Assembly (NCBI RefSeq): GCF_014204865.1
Contig: NZ_JACHMG010000001.1
Location: 6,598,501 to 6,662,500 of the forward strand
Reading direction: 5' to 3'
Source: Amycolatopsis jiangsuensis
GTDB lineage: Bacteria > Actinomycetota > Actinomycetes > Mycobacteriales > Pseudonocardiaceae
DNA length: 64,000 nt
The stretch's first letter is position 1, and each line of letters starts with the position of its first letter. The notes under the pieces were generated by a model, which was given only the letters and a program-made list of their open reading frames with translations, was not told where the DNA came from and made no database searches. Below, one piece after another: positions 52,003 to 60,711 of the stretch. The position numbers and the translations under genes were made by a program.

Positions 52003-52503
52003 TCAGTCCGCGCGGGCGAACGACAGCGTTTCGCCTTCGACGCCACGAAGCCACAGATCCTGTGCCGCGGCGGCGATGTCCGGCAGGCCCTCCTCGATGG
52101 TGGCGAAAACGTTGCCGGGCACCCAGCCGGCGTCGCCGTTGATGAGGAGGTTGTTCCGGCCGTAGAAGATCGCCAGGTCCGTGGCGCCCTGGTCGCTGTG
52201 CGCCTCGCTGCCCTCGTCGTAGCCGTACGCCGGGTTGCCGATCTCCCAGGCTTCGAACCCGAAGTAGACGACGTCCCCCGGAATCGGCGTGATCGTCGGG
52301 TTCTCCCGGCCGGGCTTGGGTTCGGCGAACGGCGGCACGAGGGTGTAGACCTCGTTGCGCGCGTACTTCGCGTGGTAGGCCGAACCGCTGTGCGGTAGCG
52401 AGTCCCACACCGCCTTGCAGGTGCGAGGTGCCTCTTCGTCGAGCAGCCGGGCGCGGCAGGAGACACCGCGCTTGTCGAGGGTGATGGTGATGTACCGCGC
52501 CAT
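52003..52503 (-). CDS. DUF3830 cyclophilin-like protein
   Basis: This 166-residue protein starts at ATG 52503, three bases after the aminotransferase stop (52507), so it is the second gene of that operon. It opens ARYITITLDKRGVSCRARLL, then DEEAPRTCKAVWDSLPHSGS, and has IPGDVVYFGFEAWEIG and TDLAIFYGRNNLLINGDAGW. This layout (short beta-rich barrel; E-x-AP-x-T motif) is DUF3830, a cyclophilin-like family. The family is found near amidase, racemase and amino-acid or hydantoin catabolism genes, but I know of no tested activity. Here too it sits beside a transaminase and, across the cluster, racemase-like and amidase genes. Confidence 0.78.
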   Translation of the reverse strand: MARYITITLDKRGVSCRARLLDEEAPRTCKAVWDSLPHSGSAYHAKYARNEVYTLVPPFAEPKPGRENPTITPIPGDVVYFGFEAWEIGNPAYGYDEGSEAHSDQGATDLAIFYGRNNLLINGDAGWVPGNVFATIEEGLPDIAAAAQDLWLRGVEGETLSFARAD

Positions 52504-52506
52504 GGC

Positions 52507-53766
52507 TCAGCTCCCTGCCGTGACAGAAGCGACGACGTCGCCCCAGATCCGCAACGCGTCGTCGACCTGCTCGGAGCTGACCACCAACGGCGGCACCATG
52601 CGCACGACGTTCGAGTACGCACCACAGGTGAGCAGCAGCAGGCCGTTGCGCGCGGCCGTCTGCTGCGCGGCTTGTGCGGTAGCCGCGTCCGGCTCGCCGT
52701 CCGCAGTGGTGAATTCCGTGCCCACGAGCAGGCCGAGGCCGCGTACGTCGCCGATGGCCGGCGTCTTGTCGCCGATGACCCGCGCGCCTTCGAGCAGCTG
52801 ACGGCCGCGCTCGGCAGCGTTGTCGACCAAGCCTTCGTCACGGATCACGTCGAGCGTCGCGATCGCGGCCGCGCAGGAGACCGCGTTGCCGCCGTACGTC
52901 CCGCCCTGGGAGCCCGGGAACGCTTTCGCCATCAGCTCCTGCGAAGCCGCGATGCCCGACAGCGGGAAGCCGCTGGCGAGGCCCTTCGCGATCAGCACGA
53001 CGTCCGGGGAGACGTCGTAGTGGTCGTGGCCCCAGAACTTGCCGGTCCGGCCGAAGCCGGTCTGCACCTCGTCGAGCACCAGGAGGATGCCGTGCCGGTC
53101 CGCACGCTCACGCAGCCCGGCGAGGAACTCGGTGTTCGCCGGCACGTAGCCGCCCTCGCCGAGCACCGGCTCGACGAACAGCGCGGCCGTCTCGCCCGGC
53201 GCGGACACGGTCTGGAACAGGTAGTCCAGCTCGCGCAGCGCGAACTTCGTGGCGGTCTCCTGGTCCCAGCCGTAGTGGTAGGCGTACGGGAAGGGCGCCA
53301 CGTGCACGCCGGCCATGAGCGGCGAGATGCCGGTGCTGAACCGCGTGCCGGACGTGGTCATCGAGGCCGCGGCGACGGTGCGGCCGTGGAAGCCGCCCTG
53401 GAACACGATCACGTTGGGTCGCTTCGTCGCCTGCCGCGCGAGCCGCAGCGCGGCCTCCACGGCCTCGCTGCCGGAGTTGGCGTAGAACAGCGAGTCGAGC
53501 CCGGACGGCAGGACCGCGCCGAGCTTCTCGGTGAGCTCCAGCAGTGGCTTGTGCATCACCGTCGTGTACTGCCCGTGGACGAGTTTGCCGATCTGCTCGC
53601 GCGCGGCCTCGACCACGCGCGGGTGGCAGTGACCGGTGCTCGTCACGCCGATCCCCGCGGTGAAGTCGAGGTGACGTTTTCCGTCCACGTCGTAGAGGTA
53701 AACCCCTTCACCGTGGTCGACGACCACGGGCGTGGCCTGCTTGAGCAGCGGGGAAAGCTGTGCCAT
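52507..53766 (-). CDS. Class III aminotransferase (4-aminobutyrate/beta-alanine type)
   Basis: This 419-residue PLP enzyme starts at ATG 53766, where the leader loses family likeness. The fold-type-I class III signatures are HLDFTAGIGVTSTGHCHPRV, then LDSLFYANSGSEAVEAALRL, FQGGFHGRTVAAASMTTSGT, the Asp in GILLVLDEVQTGFGRTGKFW (about residue 235), and PLP-Lys in VVLIAKGLASGFPLSG (about 264). It moves the omega-amino group of 4-aminobutyrate or a related compound to 2-oxoglutarate. The divergent semialdehyde dehydrogenase (53859) would oxidise the product. The two promoters share one ATTGTTGACAAT operator. Confidence 0.88.
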   Translation of the reverse strand: MAQLSPLLKQATPVVVDHGEGVYLYDVDGKRHLDFTAGIGVTSTGHCHPRVVEAAREQIGKLVHGQYTTVMHKPLLELTEKLGAVLPSGLDSLFYANSGSEAVEAALRLARQATKRPNVIVFQGGFHGRTVAAASMTTSGTRFSTGISPLMAGVHVAPFPYAYHYGWDQETATKFALRELDYLFQTVSAPGETAALFVEPVLGEGGYVPANTEFLAGLRERADRHGILLVLDEVQTGFGRTGKFWGHDHYDVSPDVVLIAKGLASGFPLSGIAASQELMAKAFPGSQGGTYGGNAVSCAAAIATLDVIRDEGLVDNAAERGRQLLEGARVIGDKTPAIGDVRGLGLLVGTEFTTADGEPDAATAQAAQQTAARNGLLLLTCGAYSNVVRMVPPLVVSSEQVDDALRIWGDVVASVTAGS

Positions 53767-53801
53767 GCGGCGCGCTCCTAGGTCTGGTTCAGCGGTTGTC
53801 G

Positions 53802-53813
53802 ATTGTTGACAAT
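53802..53813. promoter_or_regulatory. GntR/FCD operator, divergent transaminase and aldehyde dehydrogenase promoters
   Basis: ATTGTTGACAAT (53802-53813) contains a TTGACA -35 in the plus direction (53806-53811). It is 35 bp before the transaminase start and 45 bp before the dehydrogenase start. Same 12-mer at 59680 and a one-base variant at 58821. Confidence 0.75.
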
Positions 53814-53858
53814 ATCCATAGCATGGCTTCGGGACAACCACGAACGGGAGCGAACCGG

Positions 53859-55322
53859 ATGAGTGAGATCACCGAGGACGGTGTGGTCGGCGCGGTCGGC
53901 AAGGACCTCTTCATCGGCGGCAAATGGGTGCCGGCGCAGGGCGGACGGGCCTTCGACGTGCAGGACCCCTCGACCGGCGCGGTGCTGTGCAAGGTCGCCG
54001 ACGCGACCGCGGAAGACGGCCTGGCCGCGCTCGATGCGGCGGTCGCCGCGCAGGACAGCTGGGCGGCCGTCGCGCCTCGTGAGCGCGGGGAGATCCTGCG
54101 GCGGGCGTACGAGAAGCTGCTCGAGCGCCGGGACGAGCTGGCGTTGCTGATGACCCTCGAGATGGGCAAGCCGCTCGCCGAAGCGGCCGGTGAGATCACC
54201 TACGCCGCCGAGTTCTTCCGCTGGTTCGCCGAAGAGGCCGTACGGATCGACGGCGGGTACGCGGTGGCGCCCAACGGTGCCGGCCGGTTCCTGGTGACCC
54301 GCCAGCCGGTGGGGCCCGCGCTGCTCATCACGCCGTGGAACTTCCCGATGGCGATGGGCACGCGCAAGATCGGCCCGGCGATCGCGGCGGGCTGCACGAC
54401 GGTGATCAAGCCCGCCGCGCAGACGCCCCTGTCGATGCTGGCGCTCGCCGGGATCCTCGCCGAGGCGGGACTTCCCGAGGGCGTGCTGAACGTCGTCACG
54501 ACCACCGACGCGGGTGGTGTGATGGAGCCGCTGATCCGCGACGGGCGGGCGCGCAAGCTGTCGTTCACCGGGTCCACCGGGGTCGGCCGCAAGCTGCTGG
54601 AACAGTGCGCGGAGAAGGTGCTGCGCACGTCGATGGAGCTCGGTGGCAACGCGCCGTTCCTGGTGTTCGACGACGCGGACCTGGACGCCGCTGTCGAGGG
54701 CGCGATGCAGGCGAAGATGCGCAACATCGGCGAAGCGTGCACCGCGGCGAACCGGTTCTACGTGCAGCGGGGCGTCGTCGACGAGTTCTCCCGCAGGCTC
54801 ACCGAGCGGATGCAGTCGCTGCCGATGGGCCGCGGTACCGACGAAGGTGTCGTCGTCGGCCCACTGATCGACGAGGCCGCGGTGACCAAGGTGACCACGC
54901 TGGTCAAGGATGCCACCGACCGGGGCGCGCGCGTGCTCACCGGTGGTGAGCCGGTCGGCGGGCCGGGGCACTTCTACCCGGCCACGGTGCTCACCGACGT
55001 TCCGCAGGACGCGCGGCTGACCGGCGAGGAGATCTTCGGCCCGGTCGCGCCGATCACCCCGTTCGACACCGAGGACGAGGCGATCGCGAAGGCCAACGAC
55101 ACCGAGTACGGCCTGGTCTCCTACCTGTTCACCGCGGATCTGAAGCGGGCGTTGCGGGTGTCGGAGCGGCTGGAGGCCGGCATGATCGGCCTCAACCAGG
55201 GCATCGTGTCCAACCCGGCCGCGCCGTTCGGCGGGATCAAGCAGTCCGGTCTCGGCCGCGAAGGCGGCACCGTCGGCATCGACGAGTTCCTCGAGACCAA
55301 GTACATCGCGGTGAACCTGTGA
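53859..55322 (+). CDS. gabD: NAD(P)-dependent succinate-semialdehyde-type dehydrogenase
   Basis: This 487-residue aldehyde dehydrogenase starts at ATG 53859 with GGGAG upstream. Landmarks: [20 protein letters not shown] (start of the fold), [20 protein letters not shown] (cofactor cleft), [20 protein letters not shown], the general base in [14 protein letters not shown] (Glu about 261), and the nucleophilic Cys in [14 protein letters not shown] (about 295). Its length and [18 protein letters not shown] favour the SSADH/GabD clade. With the divergent transaminase it forms a two-step route from an omega-amino acid to a dicarboxylate. The stop overlaps the GTG of the next enzyme (55319). Confidence 0.9.
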   Translation: MSEITEDGVVGAVGKDLFIGGKWVPAQGGRAFDVQDPSTGAVLCKVADATAEDGLAALDAAVAAQDSWAAVAPRERGEILRRAYEKLLERRDELALLMTLEMGKPLAEAAGEITYAAEFFRWFAEEAVRIDGGYAVAPNGAGRFLVTRQPVGPALLITPWNFPMAMGTRKIGPAIAAGCTTVIKPAAQTPLSMLALAGILAEAGLPEGVLNVVTTTDAGGVMEPLIRDGRARKLSFTGSTGVGRKLLEQCAEKVLRTSMELGGNAPFLVFDDADLDAAVEGAMQAKMRNIGEACTAANRFYVQRGVVDEFSRRLTERMQSLPMGRGTDEGVVVGPLIDEAAVTKVTTLVKDATDRGARVLTGGEPVGGPGHFYPATVLTDVPQDARLTGEEIFGPVAPITPFDTEDEAIAKANDTEYGLVSYLFTADLKRALRVSERLEAGMIGLNQGIVSNPAAPFGGIKQSGLGREGGTVGIDEFLETKYIAVNL

Positions 55323-56374
55323 GCCACCGGATTGCCAGTATCCCGGGCGACGGGATCGGAGTGGACGTCACGGTCGAGGCGCGCAAGGTGCTCGACGCGG
55401 CCGCCGCCAGGTACGGATTCTCCCTGGAGTGGGAGGAGTTCGACTGGAGCTGCGAGCGGTACGCCGAGACCGGCGCGATGATGCCGGAGGACGGCGTCGA
55501 GCAGCTGTCGGGGTTCGACGCCATTTTGCTCGGCGCGGTCGGCTTCCCCGGGGTGCCGGACCACGTTTCCCTGTGGGGACTGCTGATCCCGCTGCGCAGG
55601 GCGTTCCAGCAGTACGTGAACCTGCGCCCGGTGCGGCTGCTGCCGGGCACCACGTCCGCGCTGGCCGGGCGCACGGCCGACGAGCTGGAGATGGTGATCG
55701 TCCGGGAGAACTCGGAGGGCGAGTACTCGGCGATCGGCGGGCGGCACAACGCCGGCCGGCCGGACGAGTTCGTGCTGCAGGAATCGGTGTTCACGCGCGT
55801 GGGCGTGGAGCGGATCATCCGGTACGCCTTCGAACTGGCGCGCACCCGGTCCGGGCACGTCACGTCCGCCACGAAGTCGAACGGGCTCATCCACTCGATG
55901 CCGTACTGGGACGAGATCTTCGCCGAGGTCGGGGCGCGCCACCCGGACGTGCGGGCCGAACAGTGCCATGTGGACGCACTGGCGGCCCGGATGGTGCAGG
56001 CCCCGGACCGGATCGACGTGGTCGTGGGGTCGAACCTGTTCGGCGACATCCTGAGCGACCTGGCGGCCGCGGTGACCGGCGGGCTGGGCATGGCACCGTC
56101 CGGCAACGTCAACCCATCAGGTGAATTCCCGTCCATGTTCGAGGCCGTGCACGGCAGTGCCCCGGACATCGCCGGGCAGGGCATCGCCAACCCGGTCGCC
56201 CAGATCCTCGCCGGTGCGATGCTGCTGGATCACCTCGGGGAAACCGTTGCCGCGCAAGCGATCCGCAGCTCCGTCGACGAGGTGCTTGCCGCCGGGAAGG
56301 TGCTCACCCCGGACCTGGGCGGCACCTCTACCACAACCGGGCTGGGTACCGCGGTGGCCGAAACGCTCCGCTGA
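55319..56374 (+). CDS. Tartrate/D-malate dehydrogenase-like (isopropylmalate dehydrogenase family)
   Basis: This 351-residue member of the beta-decarboxylating dehydrogenase family starts at GTG in a 4-base overlap with the aldehyde dehydrogenase. Signatures: [32 protein letters not shown] with substrate arginines, [12 protein letters not shown], and the metal/NAD region [20 protein letters not shown] (about 235-254). The [12 protein letters not shown] and [20 protein letters not shown] segments are as in TtuC/DmlA. It would oxidise and decarboxylate a 2-hydroxy dicarboxylate (tartrate, D-malate) to pyruvate-type products. Leucine biosynthesis is unlikely here, as the neighbourhood is purely catabolic. 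Confidence 0.87.
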   Translation: MSHRIASIPGDGIGVDVTVEARKVLDAAAARYGFSLEWEEFDWSCERYAETGAMMPEDGVEQLSGFDAILLGAVGFPGVPDHVSLWGLLIPLRRAFQQYVNLRPVRLLPGTTSALAGRTADELEMVIVRENSEGEYSAIGGRHNAGRPDEFVLQESVFTRVGVERIIRYAFELARTRSGHVTSATKSNGLIHSMPYWDEIFAEVGARHPDVRAEQCHVDALAARMVQAPDRIDVVVGSNLFGDILSDLAAAVTGGLGMAPSGNVNPSGEFPSMFEAVHGSAPDIAGQGIANPVAQILAGAMLLDHLGETVAAQAIRSSVDEVLAAGKVLTPDLGGTSTTTGLGTAVAETLR

Positions 56375-56444
56375 TTTTTCGTCGGTACCGCGCGCTTCAC
56401 TCTTCCCCGGGGCCCACCGAGGGTCCCGGGGGAGGAGAAGCCCG

Positions 56445-56918
56445 ATGTGCGAGCAGTGCGGGGAACCGGAGAGAACCGCCGGACAGCGGTACCTGAGCGA
56501 GGTGCTGGACCGGATCCGCGAGTACGGCTGGTGTGTCCAGGGCGTATTGGGCACGGGTGTCCGCCCGCCCTGGGCGTACACCCTGGGCCTCACCGCCCAC
56601 GGCCTGCCCGAGCTGGTCGTCACCGGACTGCCGCCGCACCCGTCGGCGGTCCTGCTCTCCGCGGCGGCCGAGCGCACCCTGACCACCGGGCCACCCGAAC
56701 CCGGGGCCCGCCTGAGCCTGCCGGGCCACCCGGCACTGGAAGCGGTCGCCCTGACCGCGCCGGGTGTGCACCTGCACTTCGCGGTGGCGTTGTACGGCCC
56801 GGAGATCAGTGCGATCCAACTGGTGCACTCCGACGTCCGCGGGGTCTTCCCGTGGTCCCCGAACTACCGTGCGGGCCAGGGCGGCCAGCCGGTGCTGGGG
56901 GAGCGTACCCATGACTGA
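56445..56918 (+). CDS. DUF4262-like protein
   Basis: This 157-residue protein starts at ATG 56445 behind GGAGGAG. It begins MCEQCGEPERTAGQRYLSEV, then LDRIREYGWCVQGVLGTG, PPWAYTLGLTAHGLPELVVT, and ends VFPWSPNYRAGQGGQPVLGE. Residues W-AYTxGL...H-PELV near the start and the C-terminal PxFPW are the DUF4262 pattern. Family function is unknown. It follows the tartrate dehydrogenase by 70 bp and is probably independent of the catabolic operon. Confidence 0.75.
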   Translation: MCEQCGEPERTAGQRYLSEVLDRIREYGWCVQGVLGTGVRPPWAYTLGLTAHGLPELVVTGLPPHPSAVLLSAAAERTLTTGPPEPGARLSLPGHPALEAVALTAPGVHLHFAVALYGPEISAIQLVHSDVRGVFPWSPNYRAGQGGQPVLGERTHD

Positions 56919-57363
56919 CCGGCGATGTTTTCCCTTCGAGTCAAGGTATTCACCACGGCACCTGCTTCGAAGCGGGGGGCGGTCACCGGCGTGCCACTCG
57001 CGGTTCGGCCGGACGCTTGCGGCCTTGTGCGTGTTGTCAGTCCTTTGTGGGCTCTCGGCGGTGCACGGGAAACGTCGAGCCCGGGTGCCTGCGGGCGAAC
57101 GCAACCGTGGGGCAGGCGAATTTCGCGAACGGCCGGTGGGGCACCTGCACAGCTGCAGGTGCACCGAACACCGAGCCCGGGACGTCGCCGGCCGAGGCGA
57201 CGAGTCGCTCAGCGGATCCGGTGACGGGATGGCGTGGCCGGTGCGCGGCCGGTTCTTCGTGCTGCCGGTGGTTCTGTCGCAGCCACCACGGCGTTCCCCA
57301 CGGGTGCCACACCGCGGCCGGGCGAAACCACGGCTGTCCGCCCGCATCGCGAGCCTGCCGGGG
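56919..57363. other. Intergenic region with a possible degraded secreted-protein gene
   Basis: About 445 bp. Around 56985-57060 one plus frame reads FGRTLAALCVLSVLCGLSAV, which looks like a signal peptide. A different frame then reads ANATVGQANFANGRWGTC with later Cys residues. This could be a frameshifted small secreted protein, but there is no ribosome-binding site and the frames are GC-driven. Otherwise nothing recognised. Confidence 0.25.
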
Positions 57364-58062
57364 TCAGTGGTTCGCCGGTGCTTCGCCGTTGCGCGGGCTC
57401 GTGCCCGGGGTCAGGCGGCTGATCGCGTCCTCCATGTGCGCGTCCAGCAGGCCCAGCGCGGTGCCCTCGTCACCCGCGCGCAGGGCCTCGATGATCTGCG
57501 TGTGCTCCTCCACCCGGTCCTCCACGCGCTGGTACGTGCTCTGCAGCAGGGTCAGGCACATCCGGGTCTCGATCAGCAGCGTGCGGGCCATCCGGACGAG
57601 TCGTTTGCTGCCGGAGGACTCGATCAGCGCCTCGTGGAAGCGCAGGTCCGCTGTGGACAGTGCGGAGGGGTCGTCGTCGTCCGCGGCGGTGGCCATGTCG
57701 GCCACGGCTTGCTCCAGCGTCTGCGCCACCTCCTCGCGGTCGCCGCTGCTCAGGACGCGCAGCAGCGCGGTGCGTTCCACCGCGGTGCGGGCGAGGTAGA
57801 TGTCGTGGACGTCGGCCGGTTCGAGGTCGATCACGAACAGGCCGCGGTGCCGTTCACTGCGCAGCAGGCCTTCCGACACGAGATGCTGCATCGCCTCCCG
57901 CAGCGGACCACGGGACACCTGGAACCGGGCCGCGAGATCGGTTTCCCCGAGCTGCGTGCCCGGCGGCAGGACGCCGTTCATGATCGCTTCACGCAGCTGG
58001 CGCGCGATCATCGTGGCAGTCGACTCGCGGCTCACCGGTTCGATACCGGGCAGGGCGACCAC
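57364..58062 (-). CDS. GntR-family regulator, FCD (FadR/VanR) subfamily
   Basis: This 232-residue regulator starts at GTG 58062, three bases after the stop of the racemase-like gene. The winged helix spans about 12-75: STATMIARQLREAIMNGVLP, then PPGTQLGETDLAARFQVSRG and PLREAMQHLVSEGLLR, the standard GntR head. The all-helical FCD domain has putative metal ligands in DLRFHEALIESSGS (Asp, His), VEEHTQIIEALRAGD (His) and GLLDAHMEDA (His), so a metal-bound carboxylate effector is expected. GntR/FCD proteins bind short TTGTNNACAA-type palindromes. ATTGTYGACAAT at 53802, 58821 and 59680 are good candidates for its sites, including autoregulation from 58821. Confidence 0.88.
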   Translation of the reverse strand: MVALPGIEPVSRESTATMIARQLREAIMNGVLPPGTQLGETDLAARFQVSRGPLREAMQHLVSEGLLRSERHRGLFVIDLEPADVHDIYLARTAVERTALLRVLSSGDREEVAQTLEQAVADMATAADDDDPSALSTADLRFHEALIESSGSKRLVRMARTLLIETRMCLTLLQSTYQRVEDRVEEHTQIIEALRAGDEGTALGLLDAHMEDAISRLTPGTSPRNGEAPANH

Positions 58063-58065
58063 GGG

Positions 58066-58800
58066 TCAGCGCCCCGGTCGGAACAGTGTGCCCAGCGATC
58101 GCACCACCCGGGCCGTGCCGGCCAGCCGCAGGCCCTCCCAGAGGGTCACCTGGTTCGCGGTCAGTACTGGTTTGCCCAGCTTCTCCTCGATCGCGGTGAT
58201 CTCGCCGAGCGTGCGCATCGCGGTGTCGGGCACGAGCACCGCGTCCGCGTCCGGGTGGTCGTGGGTCACCGCGAGGTCCACCACGGCGTCCGGGGCCAGC
58301 CTGCCCACCTCCGCGGCGGTGTCGATGTCCGCGCTCGACATGGTCAGCACTTCGACCCCGCCCGCGGCGAGGAAGTCCACGAACAGCCGGGCCACGTCGT
58401 CCGGGTAGCTGGCGGCCACTGCGACCCGCCGCACGCCGATCGCCTGTGCCGCGTGCACGAAGGCGAACGAGGTGCTCGACGCGGGCACGCCCGCGGTCGC
58501 GGCCAGGCGGTCGGCCTGATCGCGCGCGCCCTCCCAGCCGTACACGAAGCTGCCGGACGTGCACGCCCAGACGACCGCGTCCGGCCGGTGACGGGCCAGC
58601 AGCCCGGCGCCCTCGGCCAGCCGGGACTCACTGCCGAGATCCAGCAACTCCGGTACGGCGTGCAGATCGGTGCCGTAGATGTGCGCGACCGGCAGCCGGA
58701 TGTCGCCCTCGGCGGCGTCCGATCCGCCGAGCAGCTGCTCCGCGAGCGGGTAGTCGTCCTCGGCCGCGTGGTCGGGGTAGATGAAGCCGATCGTGGTCAC
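58066..58800 (-). CDS. Asp/Glu racemase-superfamily protein (maleate isomerase / arylmalonate decarboxylase-like), second Cys missing
   Basis: This 244-residue protein starts at GTG 58800 with GGAGG upstream. The first catalytic block is AVVWACTSGSFVYGWEGA (Cys about 78). At the place of the second catalytic Cys it has AVLVPDTAMRTLGEI, with Asp-Thr where the paralogue has Ser-Cys-Thr. ASTSFAFVHAAQAIGVRRVA and GKPVLTANQVTLWEGLRLAG are family stretches. Family members with only one catalytic Cys (AMDase keeps the second) have changed chemistry, so it may be a decarboxylase, a one-sided epimerase or a partner. It is followed directly by the gntR-type gene. An operator lies 21 bp upstream. Confidence 0.82.
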   Translation of the reverse strand: MTTIGFIYPDHAAEDDYPLAEQLLGGSDAAEGDIRLPVAHIYGTDLHAVPELLDLGSESRLAEGAGLLARHRPDAVVWACTSGSFVYGWEGARDQADRLAATAGVPASSTSFAFVHAAQAIGVRRVAVAASYPDDVARLFVDFLAAGGVEVLTMSSADIDTAAEVGRLAPDAVVDLAVTHDHPDADAVLVPDTAMRTLGEITAIEEKLGKPVLTANQVTLWEGLRLAGTARVVRSLGTLFRPGR

Positions 58801-58820
58801 GAAACCTCCGGAATACGCAA

Positions 58821-58832
58821 ATTGTCGACAAT
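58821..58832. promoter_or_regulatory. GntR/FCD operator upstream of the racemase-like gene and gntR
   Basis: ATTGTCGACAAT (58821-58832), a perfect palindrome, lies 20 bp before the start codon of the racemase-like gene and in the gap behind its paralogue. It is the one-base variant of the sites at 53802 and 59680. Confidence 0.75.
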
Positions 58833-58873
58833 CTTACCGGTATGGGTCAAGGGCCGGCCGCCCGAGCCGCCGG

Positions 58874-59614
58874 TCAGGAGACCTCCCGCAGCCATTGGCC
58901 GGGGCCGACGATCGGCAGCTGCATCCGGCGCAGGCAGGCCCACATGGTCAGCTGGTTGGCCGTCAGCACGGGCTTGCCCAGCGCCTTCTCCAGCGGCTCG
59001 ATCAGGTCGAACGTGGGGAGGTTGGTGCAGCTGACGAAAATGGCCTCGGCGTCGCTGTGGTCGGCGGCCAGGATCCGTTCGGCGATGGTGCGGTAGCTGA
59101 CCTTCCAGATGCCGCCGCCCAGGCCGAGGTGGTCGCTGGCGACGGTGTCCACGCCGAGTTCGGCGAGGAAGCCGTGGAGTGCGCCGGTGAGATCGGCGTC
59201 GTAGGGGGTGAGTACGGAGATCCGGTGTAGATCCAGCTGCTGCAGCACCTCGGCGAGTGCGCCGGAGGTGGTCACCGCGTCCGGCGCGCCGGCGTCGCAG
59301 ATGGCCTTGGTGAGGGAGCGTTCGTAGTCGACGCCGTTCACGAAGCTGCCCGACGTGCACAGGTAGGCGACCACCTCGGGTTCCACGTGCAGTACGTCGC
59401 GCGTGGCGGCCGCGAGGTGCCGGCTGTCGCTCACCAGGTGCGCCATCTCCATGCTGACCGGAACCGGTTCGTAGGGCGTGCGGGCGAGGTGCAGCGACAC
59501 CTCCATCGGCACCCAGCGCCACAGCTCGCGCTCGAGCGCGAGGTCGAAGGGGGCGATCACGCCGATGCCCCGCTGCGCGAGCGGGCCTTCGAACGCGAGA
59601 AAGTCCAGATCCAA
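58874..59614 (-). CDS. Maleate isomerase-family protein with both catalytic cysteines
   Basis: This 246-residue protein starts at ATG 59614. The first Cys is in VVAYLCTSGSFVNGVDYE (about 85) and the second in AIFVSCTNLPTFDLIEPL (about 196), as in maleate cis-trans isomerase and aspartate racemase. The substrate loop ALERELWRWVPMEVSLHLAR and GKPVLTANQLTMWACLRRMQ are shared with the neighbour, so the two are tandem paralogues. It should isomerise maleate-like diacids or epimerise a substrate at an acidic C-H by a two-Cys mechanism. EutA of ectoine utilisation belongs to the same family, but no other ectoine genes are here. Confidence 0.85.
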   Translation of the reverse strand: MDLDFLAFEGPLAQRGIGVIAPFDLALERELWRWVPMEVSLHLARTPYEPVPVSMEMAHLVSDSRHLAAATRDVLHVEPEVVAYLCTSGSFVNGVDYERSLTKAICDAGAPDAVTTSGALAEVLQQLDLHRISVLTPYDADLTGALHGFLAELGVDTVASDHLGLGGGIWKVSYRTIAERILAADHSDAEAIFVSCTNLPTFDLIEPLEKALGKPVLTANQLTMWACLRRMQLPIVGPGQWLREVS

Positions 59615-59679
59615 GGCTCAGCCTCCGGAATACGCCTGTGCGAGATGACACGTCCGGTGCTCCGGGGGTCGTTCCTCGG

Positions 59680-59712
59680 ATTGTTGACAATCATACGAGC
59701 CACTTTTACCGT
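59680..59712 (+). promoter_or_regulatory. GntR/FCD operator overlapping the promoter of the hydroxyacid dehydrogenase
   Basis: ATTGTTGACAAT (59680-59691), flanked by G and C that extend the palindrome, contains TTGACA (59684-59689). TACCGT (59707-59712) follows after exactly 17 bp as -10, so transcription should start around GTG 59719. The operator therefore covers the -35. It also lies 66 bp before the minus-strand maleate-isomerase-like gene. Confidence 0.78.
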
Positions 59713-59718
59713 GTCAAT

Positions 59719-60711
59719 GTGATCGGCTCGGAAATCCCCGTTCTGGCGGTGCTCTGCGGGGCGGAACCGCCACCGGACATGGCTGCTGTCGAAGCGGGCG
59801 CGGTCGTTCGTTACACCGATGCGAGCGGGCTTCCGGAGGCGCTGGCCGGAGCCGACGCGCTGTTCGTCTACGACTTCCTTTCCACCGCAGTGCCGAAAGC
59901 GTGGGCGGCGGCGGACCGGTTGCGGTGGCTGCACATCGCCAGCGCCGGCGTGGACCCGGTGCTGTTCCCGGAGCTGCGGGAAAGCGACGTGGTGCTCACG
60001 AACTCGCGCGGGGTGTTCGACGACGCCATCGCCGAGTACGTGCTCGGGGTCGTGCTGGCCTTCGCCAAGGACTTCGCGCGGTCGCTCGACCTGCAGCGGG
60101 CCACCACCTGGCGGCATCGCGAGAGCGAGCGGATCGCCGGGCGCGAGGTGCTGGTGGTCGGCACCGGGCCGATCGGGCGGGCCACCGCGCGGCTGCTGCG
60201 TGCGGCCGGGATGCGGGTGTCGGGAGCCGGGCGGCGGGCGCGGACCGGCGACCCCGACTTCGGCGTGGTGCACGAGTCCGCCGAGCTGCCGCGGTACCTG
60301 GGCGAGTTCGACTACGTGGTCGCCCTCGCCCCGCTCACCGACCGGACCAAGGGCATGTTCGATGCCGCCGCGTTCGCCGCGATGAAGCCGTCCGCCCGGT
60401 TCGTCAACGTCGGCCGTGGCGAGCTGGTGGTCACGTCCGAGCTGGTCGCGGCGTTGCGTGCCGGGGAGATCGCGGGTGCCGCGCTGGACGTGTTCGAGAC
60501 CGAGCCGCTGCCCGCGGACAGCCCGCTCTGGACGATGCCGGACGTGCTGGTCTCCCCGCACATGTCGGGGGACTTCGGCGGATGGCGCCGCACGCTGGTA
60601 GAGGTGTTCACGGCGAACTTCCGGCGCTGGAGTGCCGGGGAGCCGCTGCAGAACGTCGTGGACAAACGGCTCGGGTACGTGCCGTCGCAACCGCAGGGAG
60701 CCGCCGGATGA
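59719..60711 (+). CDS. D-2-hydroxyacid dehydrogenase (NAD(P)-dependent)
   Basis: About 330 residues from GTG 59719. I choose it because the promoter just upstream predicts transcription to begin there, and a longer reading would run through the operator. NAD motif VLVVGTGPIGRATARLLRAA (about 143-162); catalytic Arg in ARFVNVGRGELVVTSELVAA (about 229), Glu in LDVFETEPLP (about 258), His in VSPHMSGDFGG (about 277). DNA-like neighbours suggest reduction of a 2-oxo acid, or oxidation of a D-2-hydroxy acid, in the diacid pathway. The stop overlaps the ATG of the amidase (60708). Confidence 0.87.
   Translation: MIGSEIPVLAVLCGAEPPPDMAAVEAGAVVRYTDASGLPEALAGADALFVYDFLSTAVPKAWAAADRLRWLHIASAGVDPVLFPELRESDVVLTNSRGVFDDAIAEYVLGVVLAFAKDFARSLDLQRATTWRHRESERIAGREVLVVGTGPIGRATARLLRAAGMRVSGAGRRARTGDPDFGVVHESAELPRYLGEFDYVVALAPLTDRTKGMFDAAAFAAMKPSARFVNVGRGELVVTSELVAALRAGEIAGAALDVFETEPLPADSPLWTMPDVLVSPHMSGDFGGWRRTLVEVFTANFRRWSAGEPLQNVVDKRLGYVPSQPQGAAG

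Noticed and set aside
55319..56374. 3-isopropylmalate dehydrogenase of leucine biosynthesis
   Set aside because: No leuC/leuD/leuA nearby; it overlaps a catabolic aldehyde dehydrogenase and has TtuC-like features.
56764..59034. Plus-strand frame of 756 codons across the GntR and racemase-like genes
   Set aside because: Mostly antisense to two well-supported minus-strand genes; only its first part, a signal-peptide-like stretch, was kept as a weak note.
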